Source: Cycas panzhihuaensis | Taxonomy: Eukaryota; Cycadophyta | Assembly: GCA_023213395.1 (NCBI GenBank) | Contig: CM041465.1 | Location: 192,331,741 to 192,395,740, forward strand | Direction: 5' to 3' | DNA: 64,000 nt | Part shown: positions 21,463 to 33,136 of the stretch, piece by piece | Layout: the number at the start of each line of letters is the position of its first letter | Numbering within the stretch: position 1 is the first letter of the stretch | The notes under the pieces: generated by a model | What the model was told of the DNA's origin: nothing | What the model saw: the letters and a program-made list of their open reading frames with translations, nothing else | Database searches by the model: none | Position numbers and translations under genes: made by a program

Positions 21463-22327
21463 TGTCGGGGTATATTTTGGTACATAGGCTATGAAGAAGA
21501 CGGAATGTAGGACTGTATTGACCAATGGAATGCAGGTACGGACCGACGGAGGTATGCACGGTGGAAAAAGATGAAAAAACAAGCATTCTGGGTACGTATG
21601 ACAGGTGCGTACCATAATAGGTACGCAACACAAGATGCGTACCCTTTTTGGTATGCTAGCAGACAACAAAGTATGCATGACCAGACCTGACCCAAAGGCA
21701 CCCAGAGATGATGATGTCATCCCAGAAGGACATACGTATGGACGTACGGATAAAAAGGAACCATTAAAAGAGAAACTAATCATGTGTTAAGTGAAAAGTC
21801 ACATTGTAATTGAAAAGGTACGATTATGACAAGGAGTCATAACCCTTCATCAAAAGGTACCAAAAGGGCACATTTAAGGAGACCATTGAGGACCATTCCA
21901 ATGGTGAGAGCCGAGCATTCATTCCACATGGTGGTACAGTAGCCAACAAGCCAAATAAATTGTACGGATCGGAGTTATAGTAGATGCATTCCCTTTTGGA
22001 ATGTATGTGATAGAATTCTGTGTATATGGGTGGAATGTATAGAGGATACATTCCAGAACTGATTGTATAAGACCTATTGCTTAATAAAGAGAAGAGTTAC
22101 GTGGAAATCTATGTTTTACGTGTACCATGATGCTTATATGATGGATACTTGTTGATTATGGTACTATCGTATGTGTAATCTGTGATGCATTGCGTGGAAT
22201 TATGGATGAATATGTGATAACCTTGGGTGTATGAAGCATGTTGACTGTGTCCTAAACTAGACTACCAATGATCCCTTGACAAGTGTACTTATCTCAATAG
22301 GAAAATTAGGGAGATAATAAGTCAACA
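21463..22327 (+). repeat. G1 3' LTR
   Basis: 865 bp, starting tgtcggggtatattttgg and ending ca, homologous to 2912-3778, followed by the second cccag (22328-22332). No strong polypurine tract is visible; gggataga lies just upstream. Confidence 0.95.
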
Positions 22328-22332
22328 CCCAG

Positions 22333-22812
22333 ATTTGAACATGCCTAACTTTGTGGAGGAAGAAGATCCTGGATAGGCATATGGAGGAGTAGTTTTTGTT
22401 ACTCGAGCTCAAGTTTCCCAAGCTACTCAAAACTCAAACCACCCAAGATTTTGGCCAAGGAGGCCAAGGTGATGTTGTTCCAAGGCCAATTGCTATTGCT
22501 TCTCCTAATTCTAGTAACTTTCAAAGAAATGTCACCCTTAGAATTTCTCAAATTCTCAAGTTCTCACTATTCCCCATAATTCTAGCTTCGTCTCAAGCAA
22601 ACCTTTTAAGTATGATCTAATGAAGGACTTAGCCAAGTACCAAGCTAATATTAGTCTTGCCCAAGTCCTCACTCTTCATGCTAGGATGATGAATCTTCTG
22701 AGGAACAAGGAGCAAATACCAAAGGCAACCCCATCAAGAATTCATGCGGGAATAACATCTATGGTTGAGAATGTTAAAGTTAATGTTTCATCTCTAGAAG
22801 CTCTTAAATAAT
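22333..22812 (+). pseudogene. G0 gypsy gag/pre-protease, 3' part
   Basis: Continuation of the interrupted G0 gag. Joining across the cccag duplication gives a run of acidic residues (MPNFVEEEDPG), a Gln/Asn-rich linker, then YDLMKDLAKYQANISLAQVL (22611-22670), the segment that precedes the protease in many gypsy polyproteins. Several stops and frame changes are present. It ends at 22812, where copia A' begins, so the protease and the rest of G0 are not in the window. Confidence 0.65.
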
Positions 22813-23700
22813 TGTTGAGGGTTATGTGTCATAAAGCCCTCTTTTATTTTAGGTTGACAAATGGTCGACATGCATGGGCTCTCTATTGTAATCTTGATGT
22901 ATATATATGAGAGGTTCTCCTCTCCTTTAATCAATGAAGAAGAAAGGTTTCTCTTATCTTTGAATCAACTCCTTGTTTGTGTGTTTTTTAACATGCTATC
23001 AAAGTAAGTGCATTCTGTGAATTTTTGAAGGATAAGTAAGTTGTCAGTTTTTGAAGAAAAAATAATTGCATCCTTGTGATTTTCTAAAATGAAGATGAAG
23101 ATCTGAAAAGACGAAAAATTTTGAAGAAATTTAATTATTGTACAAACGGATGAATTGTACAAAACTATACAAGCGATAAGGTCAATTTTTCAAAATACTT
23201 AGATCGAGACAAAATTTTACCAGTGTCAGTGCCTCTTCAAGCTGAACAACTTTCTCCAAAGCGACATCTTCAAATTTTGCCTCTGCAAGCCGAGATTTGA
23301 GAAAAAATAGACATGGAGGTTTGGAGCTTTCTAAGCAGATTTCTCTCAAATTTCTGAATTTCAGAGTCTAGTATCTGTTTTGGTCTCTTCATTTTCTCCT
23401 AAGCTTTCTATCAAGTACTAGTTTGCAGACTTTCATTGAGAATTTAAGGAGAAAAGAGCAAAAGCCCTTTTTTATGCCACAGGTTTTTCTAAGCTTTCGA
23501 GATAGTTTCTGACCAAAATCTGAGTCCGACTGAAAAAATAATCACAGATTTAGATAGCAGTTGAAAAAATCTCTATTTTGAGGATACTTTCATTCTTGTC
23601 CGTACAACATTATTTCGTACAGTTGTATAGTCATATGGTCCGAACCCTCAGTCAAGCTCCCCTTCTGTTTTTTATTTCTCCATATTCAAAAAATGGGTTC
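22813..23700 (+). mobile_element. Copia A': 5' LTR and leader
   Basis: LTR 22813-22993 (181 bp, tgttgagggttatg...aaca), primer site tgctatcaaagt (22994-23005), non-coding leader 23006-23692 and the first codons of a gag (ATG 23693, MGS). It is cut at about 23701 by the LTR of copia A. The leader has GTAC palindromes at 23599-23625, like its relatives. ataat (22808-22812) is the candidate left target duplication. The remainder of A' may be the piece called copia C (39311 onward), if A inserted here and a later deletion removed the junction (inference). Confidence 0.72.
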
Positions 23701-23899
23701 TTTTAAGAGTAATGTTTTATCTAGGTATTATTATACTCTAATGTTCCTTTGTGAAGCTTATGTGTCATTCCCTCTTTCCTCTACCTGTGACAAGTGGCAC
23801 ACATGCATTCAACCCCATCCAAGGCTCTTGTAATTCATATTGTACTTGTGGAAGGATTTCCCTCATTAATATTATGAAGCATTCATTGAGAGTTTAACA
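23701..23899 (+). repeat. Copia A 5' LTR
   Basis: About 199 bp ending tttaaca, followed directly by primer site tggtatcaaagc (23900-23911), complementary to initiator Met-tRNA. The left edge is set by alignment with the LTR of copia D (tgttaaaggtaatg); here the TG has decayed to TT. Confidence 0.75.
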
Positions 23900-23911
23900 T
23901 GGTATCAAAGC

Positions 23912-24606
23912 AAGGTTCCCTGGTTAAGACAAAGTCAGTAGGGATCCAGAGAGAAGAGTCTAATATTCAATTTTTTTAGGGTTTTTGAGAGAATCTGAAG
24001 GAGTTTCTTGAGAAAATCTAAAGGAGTCATGTCTGTATTCAAGCTACAAAGTAAAGCAAGCGTTAACTGCTCGAAGTACGAACTATACATACTGATTTTT
24101 TGAAGTGCTCAAAATTCACTGAAATTTCATCAACAAGTGTGTTTTGAAGAGGCCATCATCTTTCTCTAAAGGCCCAACTCAAAAATCATAAGATTTAAGG
24201 CAGTTTCAACCAGTTTTAAGTGGGCATAGGTTTGGAAAGGAAATCACAAATTTCTTTCATTCTACTCAGACATTCCAAGTAATACCTGTCTTGAATTCTT
24301 CCTCTCTCTGAGACAAGTCTATAAATATCAATTTCGAAGGTGTTTGATAAAGATTTGAGAATTTATAAGCATTTTTCTCTAAAAACTCTAGCCACTAGCC
24401 TAAGTTTTTGACCTGGGTTCTACTCAATTGAGAAAAGTTTTTTCAAAGTTTGTTATAGAATCTACATTTCGAGGGCTACATTTTGCACTGTTTTTTTAAA
24501 ATTTTGTATGCTTGCAAAATTCCATACATTGCCATACAACGTACGATTATACAACCAGAAAGTATAGTTTCAAGGTCCTTTTTGCTTAATTTCACAAATT
24601 TGAAAA
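23912..24606 (+). promoter_or_regulatory. Copia A leader
   Basis: Non-coding 695 bp with a GTAC/ATAC-rich cluster at 24506-24565, just before the gag ATG, mirroring the leaders of the copia remnant, A' and D. No other signal is seen. Confidence 0.5.
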
Positions 24607-25530
24607 ATGGCCTCTTTAGTAGTTACCCTCAATGAAGTAAATAAACTCACAAAAATAAATTTTAATATCTAGAAAATTAAAATAGGACTTCTTAGAGCAA
24701 AAAATACATGGAAAATTATAACCAGAAAAGAAAAAAAACCTCCAATATCGTTGATTTAATAAGTTGAGAAGAGAGGGATAATATAGCCATTGTCATTCTC
24801 AAACTCTCAACTTCAAACTCTCTTCTGTCCTATGATATGGTGTAGGTACTTCTTCGAATATTTGGAAGGTGGTGACTTCTCTATTCAGTCAAAGGAATGA
24901 GACTAGAATAATTGCCCTAAGAGAAGAACTGTATACTTAGAATGAGAGACAATCAACCTGTTTCTAATTTTGTTGCAAAAATAAATAATGTTAAAAATAA
25001 TCTTATTACAGCTAAAGATAATATTACAAATACAGAACTCGTTCATCTGGTAGTAAATAAACTGCCAAAATCATTTGATAAGATGGTCAATCAACATGCT
25101 TACAAGAGGAGGTCAAACTACTAATATGGCCTTTGAAGCTTTAACAGGGCATATTCTAAATTAGGAACAGAGGAATAAACAATATGAAGAAGAAACTAAA
25201 ATTGAAGAAGCCTTTTTGTCTAAACTTAACTTGGGTAGCGAAGGACGTGGCCAGATTGCTTCTCGCAAACGTGGAAAAACACCTCTAGCAGAAAATAGAA
25301 GCTAGATAGGCTCCAAAGGTCATTGGTCATAAGGAAGAGATCGAGGAAGGTCAATCCTCACAACAGACTCAAGAGTCTGCTTTATCTATGATAGACCAAG
25401 TCATTTTTCAAGTAACTGCCATGCATTTGATGTATGCTATCATTGCGGACAATTTGGACATTTTTCCTATCAACGCCCACAAAGACGTGCAAAAATTAAA
25501 AGAGGGAAGCAAGTTGTAGGTCATTACAGC
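24607..25530 (+). pseudogene. gag: Copia A gag with zinc knuckle remnants
   Basis: ATG 24607 starts MASLVVTLNEVNKL, the family gag N-terminus. Stops and frameshifts are frequent. The best stretch is 24942-25124 (RDNQPVSNFVAKINNVKNNLI, LVVNKLPKSFDKMV). A Cys-rich segment at 25376-25480 holds the remains of two CCHC boxes. It is homologous throughout to the copia D gag (45983-45100, minus). Confidence 0.82.
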
Positions 25531-25545
25531 AAAGAATAGGATATA

Positions 25546-25802
25546 GTGGAAGATGAAGTGGAAACAACATTTGTTGTTGCTCTAGTCGCTAGTTTCAATA
25601 CAACAGATGACTGGTATGTTGATTCAGGGGCCTCTAATCACATGACAAGTAGAAGAGAATGGTTTGAGATCTTAAAACCATGTCCTTTTGATAGAACTGT
25701 TGAGCTAGGCAAAAATTATCCTCTTCACATTCAAAAAACTAAAATAATTGCTATTGAAATTGATGGAAAGGTACAAAAAATTGAAAATATTCATTTTGTT
25801 CC
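25546..25802 (+). pseudogene. pr: Copia A protease, cut by copia B
   Basis: DDWYVDSGASNHMTS keeps the catalytic DSG of a copia protease, followed by LGKNYPLHI and KIENIHFVPET. The frame is open from 25546 to the insertion point. The gene is cut within VPxxKKN; the continuation at 33441 reads aag aat gaa aaa, giving VPRMKKN. Confidence 0.88.
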
Positions 25803-26101
25803 TGAAACGGGTTAATGTCACAAGATCATTACATTAGTTGATTATTTCTAAAAAAGGGTCTTAAGTGAACTTTAAATTAGATCACTTAAGTGAAATGCAC
25901 TTTCATGTGCATTATGTGTAATTTCATTTCACTTAACTCTAATGCTCCCTCTCTCAATATAAAAGTAAAAGTTCAATGGAGGAGGCTCATTCTTACCTCC
26001 CCATTTTATGAGAGCTCCTCACTTTCTCTCAAGTCTCTCTTGCTCCCATGTTTGCCTTTGTGTTTAGTGCATGTCGATGAACAATAGATCCACTCTTTTC
26101 A
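25803..26101 (+). repeat. Copia B 5' LTR
   Basis: 299 bp, tgaaacgggttaatg...ttttca. A TATA-like tataaaa at 25958-25964, also present at the matching place in the 3' LTR (tataaaa, 33292-33298), is the likely core promoter. Confidence 0.95.
25958..25964 (+). promoter_or_regulatory. TATA-like box in copia B 5' LTR
   Basis: tataaaa about 145 bp before the LTR end, conserved between both LTRs. Position and sequence fit a pol II promoter; the start site is not known. Confidence 0.5.
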
Positions 26102-26115
26102 TGTGGTATCAGAGC

Positions 26116-28098
26116 TTGCTTCCTTCATATTCCTCACTTACACTTGCAATAGAGCTATCACTTCCTTCTCCCCCATAATCCATGTGGTGAAGGAGATTCT
26201 GAAAGTGGATTTAGAAATATTTTCAAGTTTTTATCATAGCATATTTAGTATTGTTTGCTTTTCCTTTCTCTTTTGCAGGTTTGGAAGCACAATACAAGGA
26301 GTTGTAAGGCCCAAGGATTCCAATCCTTTGGTATCCATTTATGCTATCTCATTCTTCTTTTCTTTCCCCTCTTTTTATCCATTTAACAAGGGGAAATGCT
26401 GCCGAAATTTTTCCAGCTTTTAGAAGAAAGATTGTAAGGGAAGGTCCTACCCACGTTTTTTAAAGAATTTGGATCCATTTAAAATATCTATCATTGTATG
26501 CTCTCACCTTGCCCATATTGGGATCCTTGTGATCAAAAAATGATGGAACTTTCATATGGTATCATGTGTTAATGAGATATTAGCAAGCTAAAATTTTTGC
26601 AGAAATAAAATTTGCTTGCTGAACTTCATAGGTCTACAAAATCTTCTACTGAGCTCCAATTGACCTGAATCCAATTGCTAAAGATCAGACTCTGAATCTA
26701 GTTTTCAGTACAAAAACCGATGCCCAATTTCATTGTCGTATGAGAAAGTTATTGTTGTTTTAGTGAACAACAATTATTTTTAGTAAGAATTCTAGAAAAA
26801 TATATTCTCCTAACTTTGCAGGATTGCCAAAACATTTCCAGAACTCATTTGGACCTAATTCCACTTCTTGAAGATGAAGCTCTGAGTCTAGTTTGCAGCA
26901 CAAAAATTGGCACTCAATTTTGTTATCATGGGACTATGTTATTGTTGATTTAGTGAACACTACTTTTTTTTGGTATTAAAAAAAAAAGTGAAAAATTTTT
27001 CTTCCTTATTTTTACAAGGCTTAAAAGCCCATTGTAAAAGTGAGTAAGAAAACACCTGGATCGGAGCAATATCTGATGTCCTCACTCACTTATCAGCATT
27101 ACATTTCAGCACTCCAAAATCACTTCAAGCAAGCACTCTAAAGACACTCCAAGCAAGCATTTTATTTTTTAATTATATGTACGTTTGATGCAAATTCGAT
27201 AATTTTTTCACTCTCCCTAAAAGGAACGCATCACGTACGTTATTTTTTGCCATCTTGTACCTGTTCACATACTCACCAAGGTTGAGATACCTTGGTTGGC
27301 AGAATGCCGTGCCATAAAGGAGGTGTGGGTTTCAAGTTGGGACTGAACTGAACCAAAATATTGGTGAAGTTTGGTTAGCCATACCATCATGCCTCAATCA
27401 GGGATCATCCTGATAACCAACCAAGAAAACTGAAACTTTAAATACAAGATTAAAATATACTCAATGCAATATCTATCATAGCCATGGGTATGCATGTACC
27501 ACTCTTTAGAGGAGGTATACAACTGCTCATTAGTGAACTGGATGAGGATTAGGAGTACCTCGGCTCCGTTGTGACTTGGATTCCATCACTAAGCACAATT
27601 GTGGGTATCGTAGGTGAAGACCAACTTAATTCTACTAGAAGCCTAGGAATCCCTTCAACAACCTCAACTACATGTTGGATACAAGTTAGAGGTTATTGGG
27701 TTGATTACGCATCCTACATTTGAGTTTCAAATTGTGTATACCCAATGATGTCAGCTTCTACACTGGCCTACAATCTTGTATATTGATCACTTATTTGTAA
27801 AAGGTAATATGAGTGTAATCACAATCATAGTGCTTCTTATATTCCTACTACGTCAGAATAATATTTGCCATAAGTGTTAGTGGCCAATTTTCATCATAGT
27901 GCTTCTCATATTCCTATTGCGTCAGGTTATTATTTGTCACAAGTGTTGGTGACTTTTCTCTAAGTTGCTCCCTTCATCTTTGAGCAACCATTCTCACTTC
28001 TTCTTCCTTCTACTACACTACTTGTAAACAGTGATTGGTTATTTATTGCCATCACTTTTATAGTCCTTTGTTCATTTCTTCCCTTCTCAAAAGACACC
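26116..28098 (+). other. Copia B long leader with internal duplications
   Basis: Nearly 2 kb without a gene between primer site and gag ATG, unusually long for copia. It contains two imperfect direct duplications: one of about 190 bp (units about 26620-26809 and 26810-26999) and one of 69 bp (27824-27892 and 27893-27961). Small open stretches at its start show no domain. Confidence 0.65.
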
Positions 28099-30663
28099 AT
28101 GTCTTCACAGTTCAAGCAAAATGTGAACTGCATTCTTAAAGGGAAAGAAAATTGGGACATGTAGTTCACTAGTGTCAGAAATGTTGCAAAGTATGAAGGT
28201 CTTTGGAGAGATCACTTGCAACCTACACCATTTGTTGCAGCTACAACTACCTCAACTGCTTCTGGAGGAGGTGCTCCAACTACTCCCACTGAAGCTGCAG
28301 CTAAATGCCAATGGAAACTTGATGATGATAAAATCCGTGCAGGGATACTTCTTGTCACTGATTATTCCCTGCATAATCTCATTGATGAAGTTGTACATGA
28401 TTCATCATAGAAAGTTCTTGAAGTTCTTAAGAACTTTGACACTAAATTAGATTTAGAATTTGTTCACTTAGTGCCGAAGATGAACAAATTGAAAATGCAG
28501 AAAGGACATGCAAGTGAGACAATCAATCTCCTTCGTCCAATCAAGTAAGCCATTGATAAAGATTTCAAAACTCAATACATTACATGGGCTTTCTTGATTC
28601 AGTCATGTCTCCATATACCAGATTACAAAAATCTACTGGAAAGTCTTCAATCTAGTGGCACTTTGAAGACCCTAAACTTTGAGGCTTTTGCTGATAAGTT
28701 CATTGAATTTGATAAGACCTTTGATACCAACTTTGCCACTACATCCGATCCAACTGATGCTACTTTCGAAGTGGAAGAAGATCTTTTTTATACCAAAAAT
28801 CAAGGTCAATACTCTCGTAGAGGTGTTAGTTCCCATGGAAGAGGTAGAGGTAGACAACAAGGACAACGTCCTCTTAGTCAACAGACTCCTCAACTCCAAC
28901 AAAAACAATCTCAAGGCTAAGGCCAAAATAATCAACTTGGACTCAGATCTGGTAATCAGAGACAATCTAACCAGGCCAATACTTCTTATGGAATTGGAAA
29001 TCAAATAATTGTATGCCAAAGGTGTAATAGAAAAGGACATTATGCCAAAAATTGTAGAACTACCACCAACAAACTATCAAGCTATCAACAGCGCCATGGT
29101 GCACATAATGTTGATAATACTTCTTTTGAAGATGCTTTTGGTGGAACACAATTTGCTCATGCACACCTTCAAAGAATTGGGACCACTTCATCAAATGTTG
29201 TTGATAGATCCACCAAATATATTGAGGCTCATTGTGCCTATGCTTATTCACTTTTGCCTTCACCGCTTGGAGTTGCAAATAGTGTCACCTCGAATACTTC
29301 GTCTTGGATCATGGATACTGAAGCAACACAACATATGACTTGTCATCGCCAGTTCTTTCAAGATTTTGACTCTGAAATTCATGGTGTTGTACACATGGCT
29401 GACAAATCATCTCAGCTAGTCGAAGGACTTGGAACTGTTTGCCTAAAACTCCCAGGCCTTCCAGATTTTACCCTTGTTAATGTTTTATATATTCCTGCTC
29501 TAAAGCAGAACCTACTCTCTCTGTCCACCCTTATCTCTCGTGGTTTTGATCTGAGTGTAACTGCAAATAATAAAACTCTTTGTGTCATTCACCCACCTTC
29601 AAATGTTGTGATTATGACCAGAATTCTTGATGGAAAACTTTTTCGCCTAATTGGCTCACCATCCTCCGAAGCTAGCTATGTTGATGATGACTCTGCTTTT
29701 ACCACAACCCTGACTCCTCAAAATTTATCCCAAGCGGCCCTATGGCATGCTCGTATGGGCCATATCAAAATTGATTGTTTAAGAGAACTACAAGCCACTC
29801 TTCCTGGTATGCCTAGACTCTCCTCCAAGCCCTTCAAATGCGAAGCATGTATCATTGCCAAATCTCAAAGACAACCCTTTTCTCGTAATCAGTGGAAATC
29901 TAGCCAACCTTTGCAGCTTGTACACTCAGATACATGTGGTCCTATGCCTGTGCCTTCTCTCAAACAGAAGGGGTACTATATTACTTTCATTGATGATTTT
30001 ACCAAGAAAGTATGGGTTACTTTTCTTGCAAAGAAAGATGAAGCCTTTACTATATTTCAAGCTTTCAAGGCCCACGTGGAAAATGAATCTGGATTCAAGA
30101 TCAAAATGCTCAGGATTGACAATGGTGGTGAGTACATGTCCGATGAGTTTGAATCGTACCTACGTCAGCATGGAATCAAACATCAAACCACAGTTGCAGG
30201 TACACCCCAACAAAATGGAGTTGCCGAGCACATGAATAAGACCATCATAAACATGGCTCGTGCTATGCTGGTATATAAGAACGTCCTTGTTTATCTTTGG
30301 GCTGAGGATATTTGGACTATTGTGTATTGCATCAACACTGTTAGTCCCTCCAAGCTCGGCCACTCTCCACATGAAATGTGGTATGGACAAACCCCCTCTA
30401 TCTCCCACTTCAGAATTTTTGGCTCTACTTGTTATGCTCACATTTTGGAGGAACACAGAAACAAGTTCCAAAATAGAGCCCTCAAAGGCATCTTTGTCGG
30501 ATACCCTATGGACAAAAAGGGGTACAAGGTTTTTATACCTTCACAACGCAAAATTATCATCACTAGAGATGTTATCTTTGCAGAGACTGAAGATCAATTA
30601 CTCAGACTTGACTCTAAGATATCTTCATACCGATTTAATGATGCTACTGAATTTGATGTCTAG
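28099..30663 (+). pseudogene. gag-pol: Copia B gag-PR-INT in one reading frame
   Basis: One frame from ATG 28099 to TAG 30661. Gag (28099-29000) has stops TAG 28153, TAG 28408, TAA 28546 and TAA 28918 and a CCHC box CQRCNRKGHYAKNC (about 29014-29055). Protease at 29310-29360 reads MDTEATQHMT, with Glu where DTGAT has Gly. Integrase (29740-30470) has HARMGH and CEACIIAKS of the zinc finger, HSDTCGP, RIDNGGEYMS and GVAEHMN for D,D-35-E, then WAEDIWTIVYCIN and IFGSTCYAH. From 29254 the frame is open for 469 codons, the longest pol stretch in this half of the window. Confidence 0.93.
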
Positions 30664-31259
30664 ATTTCAAAATTTAAGGGGAAAGATGCTCAACAATTGC
30701 TCAAAATCTTGGCATCTGACAATGAAACCTTGGAGGATACAAGTGACTCGACCAATGTGTACACATCCAGCACCATCATTTGCAAATAGCCAAGTTGACA
30801 AAGGCAAAGCCATAACAGAAGGACCATCTTCTCCAACATCAGTGGCTGGCCCATCTTCTCTAGCATCGTCAACTTCCTCCTTGCCAAACATTTCACATGA
30901 TCCTTTTCAGGATCAAAATGAAGACCAAAAGGCTGTGGAATTGAAAACCTCATTTCCAACTCAAGGTTTTTGTGAAGCCTACTAGCTACACAAGGACATG
31001 TGACCAGATGAGGTAGGCAAAACTGGCACTAGAAGTGTCCATAGAGCAAGGATGCATAAATCACTTTCCGTTGAACTTGAACCAACAAAACTGCACCTTG
31101 CTCTTAATGAAGAGCCCCTAACATACCAAGAAGTTGTAAAGCATGCAACTTGGAGAAATGCCATAAACGAAATGTACCATGGAGCTTGTTGATCTATGAA
31201 AGAAAGATCTACCACATGGGAGCTTGTTGATCTACCACTTGGAAGAAAGGTACATGGGA
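30664..31259 (+). pseudogene. Copia B INT-RT linker with tandem duplication
   Basis: The frame continues past TAG 30661 with many stops, through a Ser/Pro-rich linker. Near its 3' end are two perfect 38-bp tandem copies (31215-31252 and 31253-31290) and a diverged third upstream (31177-31213), covering the ELVDLPLGRK-type start of RT. Since 38 is not a multiple of three, it breaks the frame. Confidence 0.75.
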
Positions 31260-32690
31260 GCTTGTTGATCTACCACTTGGAAGAAAGGTAGTTCAAAACA
31301 AATGGGTGTTCAAAAACAAGTACAGGTTAGATGGCACCCTAAAAAGACACAAGGCGAGATTGGTAGAAAAAGGATTCACGCAAAGGGAAGGCATCGACTA
31401 CACTGAAATCTTTGCTCCTACAACCAAGTGGCCTACAATCAAAACTCTTATAGCCTTAGCTACTCAACAGGGTTGGAAAATCTAGCAACTCGATGTTAAG
31501 ACCGCATTTCTCAATGGAGACCTTAAAGAAGAAATTTACATGGCTTAGCCAGAAGGATACAAGATTGTCGATCAGGAGTATAAGGTTTGCAGACTCAGAA
31601 AGTCCTCGTACGGCCTAAAACAAGCCCCTCGTGCTTGGTTTACCAAGTTGTCTGAAAGAATGAGGCAACTTTGATATGAAGTTTGTGACTATCAAGATAT
31701 TGATGCAACATTATTCATTAAGCGCCAAAAAGATAAAGTCACTTACCTCTTAATTTTTGTGGATGATATACTAATAATGGAGAATAGTGAACAAGTAATC
31801 AGCCAGCTGAAGAAAGACCTTGCTAAAACTTTTGAATTGTCTGACCTCGGGTTGATAAAATATTACTTGGGAATTGAAGTAACTCAAAAGAATAGCAAAA
31901 TCTCTCTCCCAAAAAAAATATATCAATGATATTCTGACAAAGTTTCAGTTGGAAGGTGCTCAACCAGTCGATTCACCTATGGAACCTAATGTTAAACTCT
32001 CAGTTGATGGTGACACCAAGGAGGCAGACGCAACACTCTACAGGCAGCTTGTAAGTAGTCTCATCTATAGTACCAATACAATGCCAAATACTGCACAGTC
32101 TGTCAATATTCTTGCAAGATTCATGATAAATCCTAAACAGAATCACTAGCAAGCTACAATACGACTGTTGAGATACCTGAAGACGACCATCAAATATGGT
32201 CTGTTGTATGAACCCAATGCAAAATTTAAACTTTATGCATACACAGACACAGTCTTTGCTGGAGATAAAGACATAGGAAGATCTACGTCTGGGTACATAA
32301 CATTTCTTGGAACAACACCAATATCATGGAATACAAATGGCAGAAAATAGTTGCAGACTCAACTGTTGAAGCTGAATATATTACTGCTTCTGAGACAAGC
32401 AAAGAGATGATATGGCTTAGAAAATTGTTAAATACATTAAATGCCACCCAAACAAGTTCTACTAGCTTACATGTAAATAATCAATCTACAATCCAAATGG
32501 CTAAAAATCCTATATTTCATGATCGTACCAAACATATAAGTACAAAAGTCCACAAGATTAGAGAACTAGTTCATGATGGCACAATTCAACCGAGTCTTGC
32601 CCACAGTAGATCAAGTGGCCGATATTTTCACCAAACCACTGAAGAGGGTGAAGTTTCAACAGTTCTGAAGGTAACTCGGCCTTAGGGCTT
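31260..32690 (+). pseudogene. rt-rh: Copia B reverse transcriptase and RNase H
   Basis: RT 31290-31900: NKWVFKNKYRLDGT, KARLVEKGFTQREGIDY, QLDVKTAFLNGDLKEEIYM, YGLKQAPRAWF and LLIFVDDILIM (catalytic DD kept). Scattered stops include one before QLDV and one before PEGY. A frameshift near 31920 leads to the thumb (31949-32150). RNase H (32168-32690) has YTDTVFAGD and a second frame with ADSTVEAEYIT and HISTKVHKIREL. Two or more frameshifts and several stops abolish function. Confidence 0.9.
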
Positions 32691-32738
32691 CCATCTCCAC
32701 CTGATTGAAGGAGATGACAATAGGACCATCATACTCTG

Positions 32739-32838
32739 TCTCATTCGTGAAAACCCCTTGTGGGCGTGGAAGGACAAGAGTAAATCTCTGCTCTATCCCA
32801 TTCGTAAAAACCTCTTGTGGGCGCGAAAGGATAAGGGT
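32739..32838 (+). repeat. 57-bp direct repeat in copia B 3' region
   Basis: Two diverged copies (from 32739 and from 32796) of a motif centred on cattcgt.aaaacc.cttgtgggcg. It lies in the non-coding stretch 32691-33136 between pol and the 3' LTR, which otherwise holds no gene. Confidence 0.7.
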
Positions 32839-33136
32839 TGTATCATTTTGGAAAATCAGAACCTATGAAAACCTGAAAGGGCATGGGGGTGACCGAATGG
32901 TATATGGAGACTCAGTAGATTTTAACTATAAAATTCATTGTACTGATTGGCTATCTGGCTTCATTTAAAGAGCTGCCTGAACCAGATTAGCAGATTCAAA
33001 AATCTGTGGGTTTTCTTTTCCATGAGGGTTTCCCACAAAAGGGTCATAGTAGTTTGCTTTATAAGAGGCTCAAATGAAAACCCCATAGGATAGAATAAAA
33101 TAGGATGAAATGACCTTCTACCATTAAAGGGGAGAT

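Larger units (their letters stand above)
2912..22327 (+). mobile_element. G1: giant nested Ty3/gypsy LTR retrotransposon
   Basis: A 19.4-kb element bounded by LTRs of 867 bp (2912-3778) and 865 bp (21463-22327), both starting TG and ending CA, inside a perfect target duplication cccag (2907-2911 and 22328-22332). Order is gag, zinc knuckles, protease, a long spacer with gag-like modules, RT, RNase H, integrase, then an extra downstream ORF. A LINE (6891-13442), a copia remnant (16336-17688) and an internal 996-bp duplication inflate it; without them it is about 10.5 kb. PR-before-RT and integrase-last order make it Ty3/gypsy. No chromodomain is seen, and the large size and extra 3' ORF suggest the Tat/Athila side of the family (inference). 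The LTRs differ at roughly a tenth of sites by eye, mostly transitions, so it is old. Confidence 0.93.

Noticed and set aside
30260-30985. 241-codon ORF overlapping copia B integrase in another frame
   Set aside because: Shadow frame; the integrase motifs are in the 29254-30663 frame.
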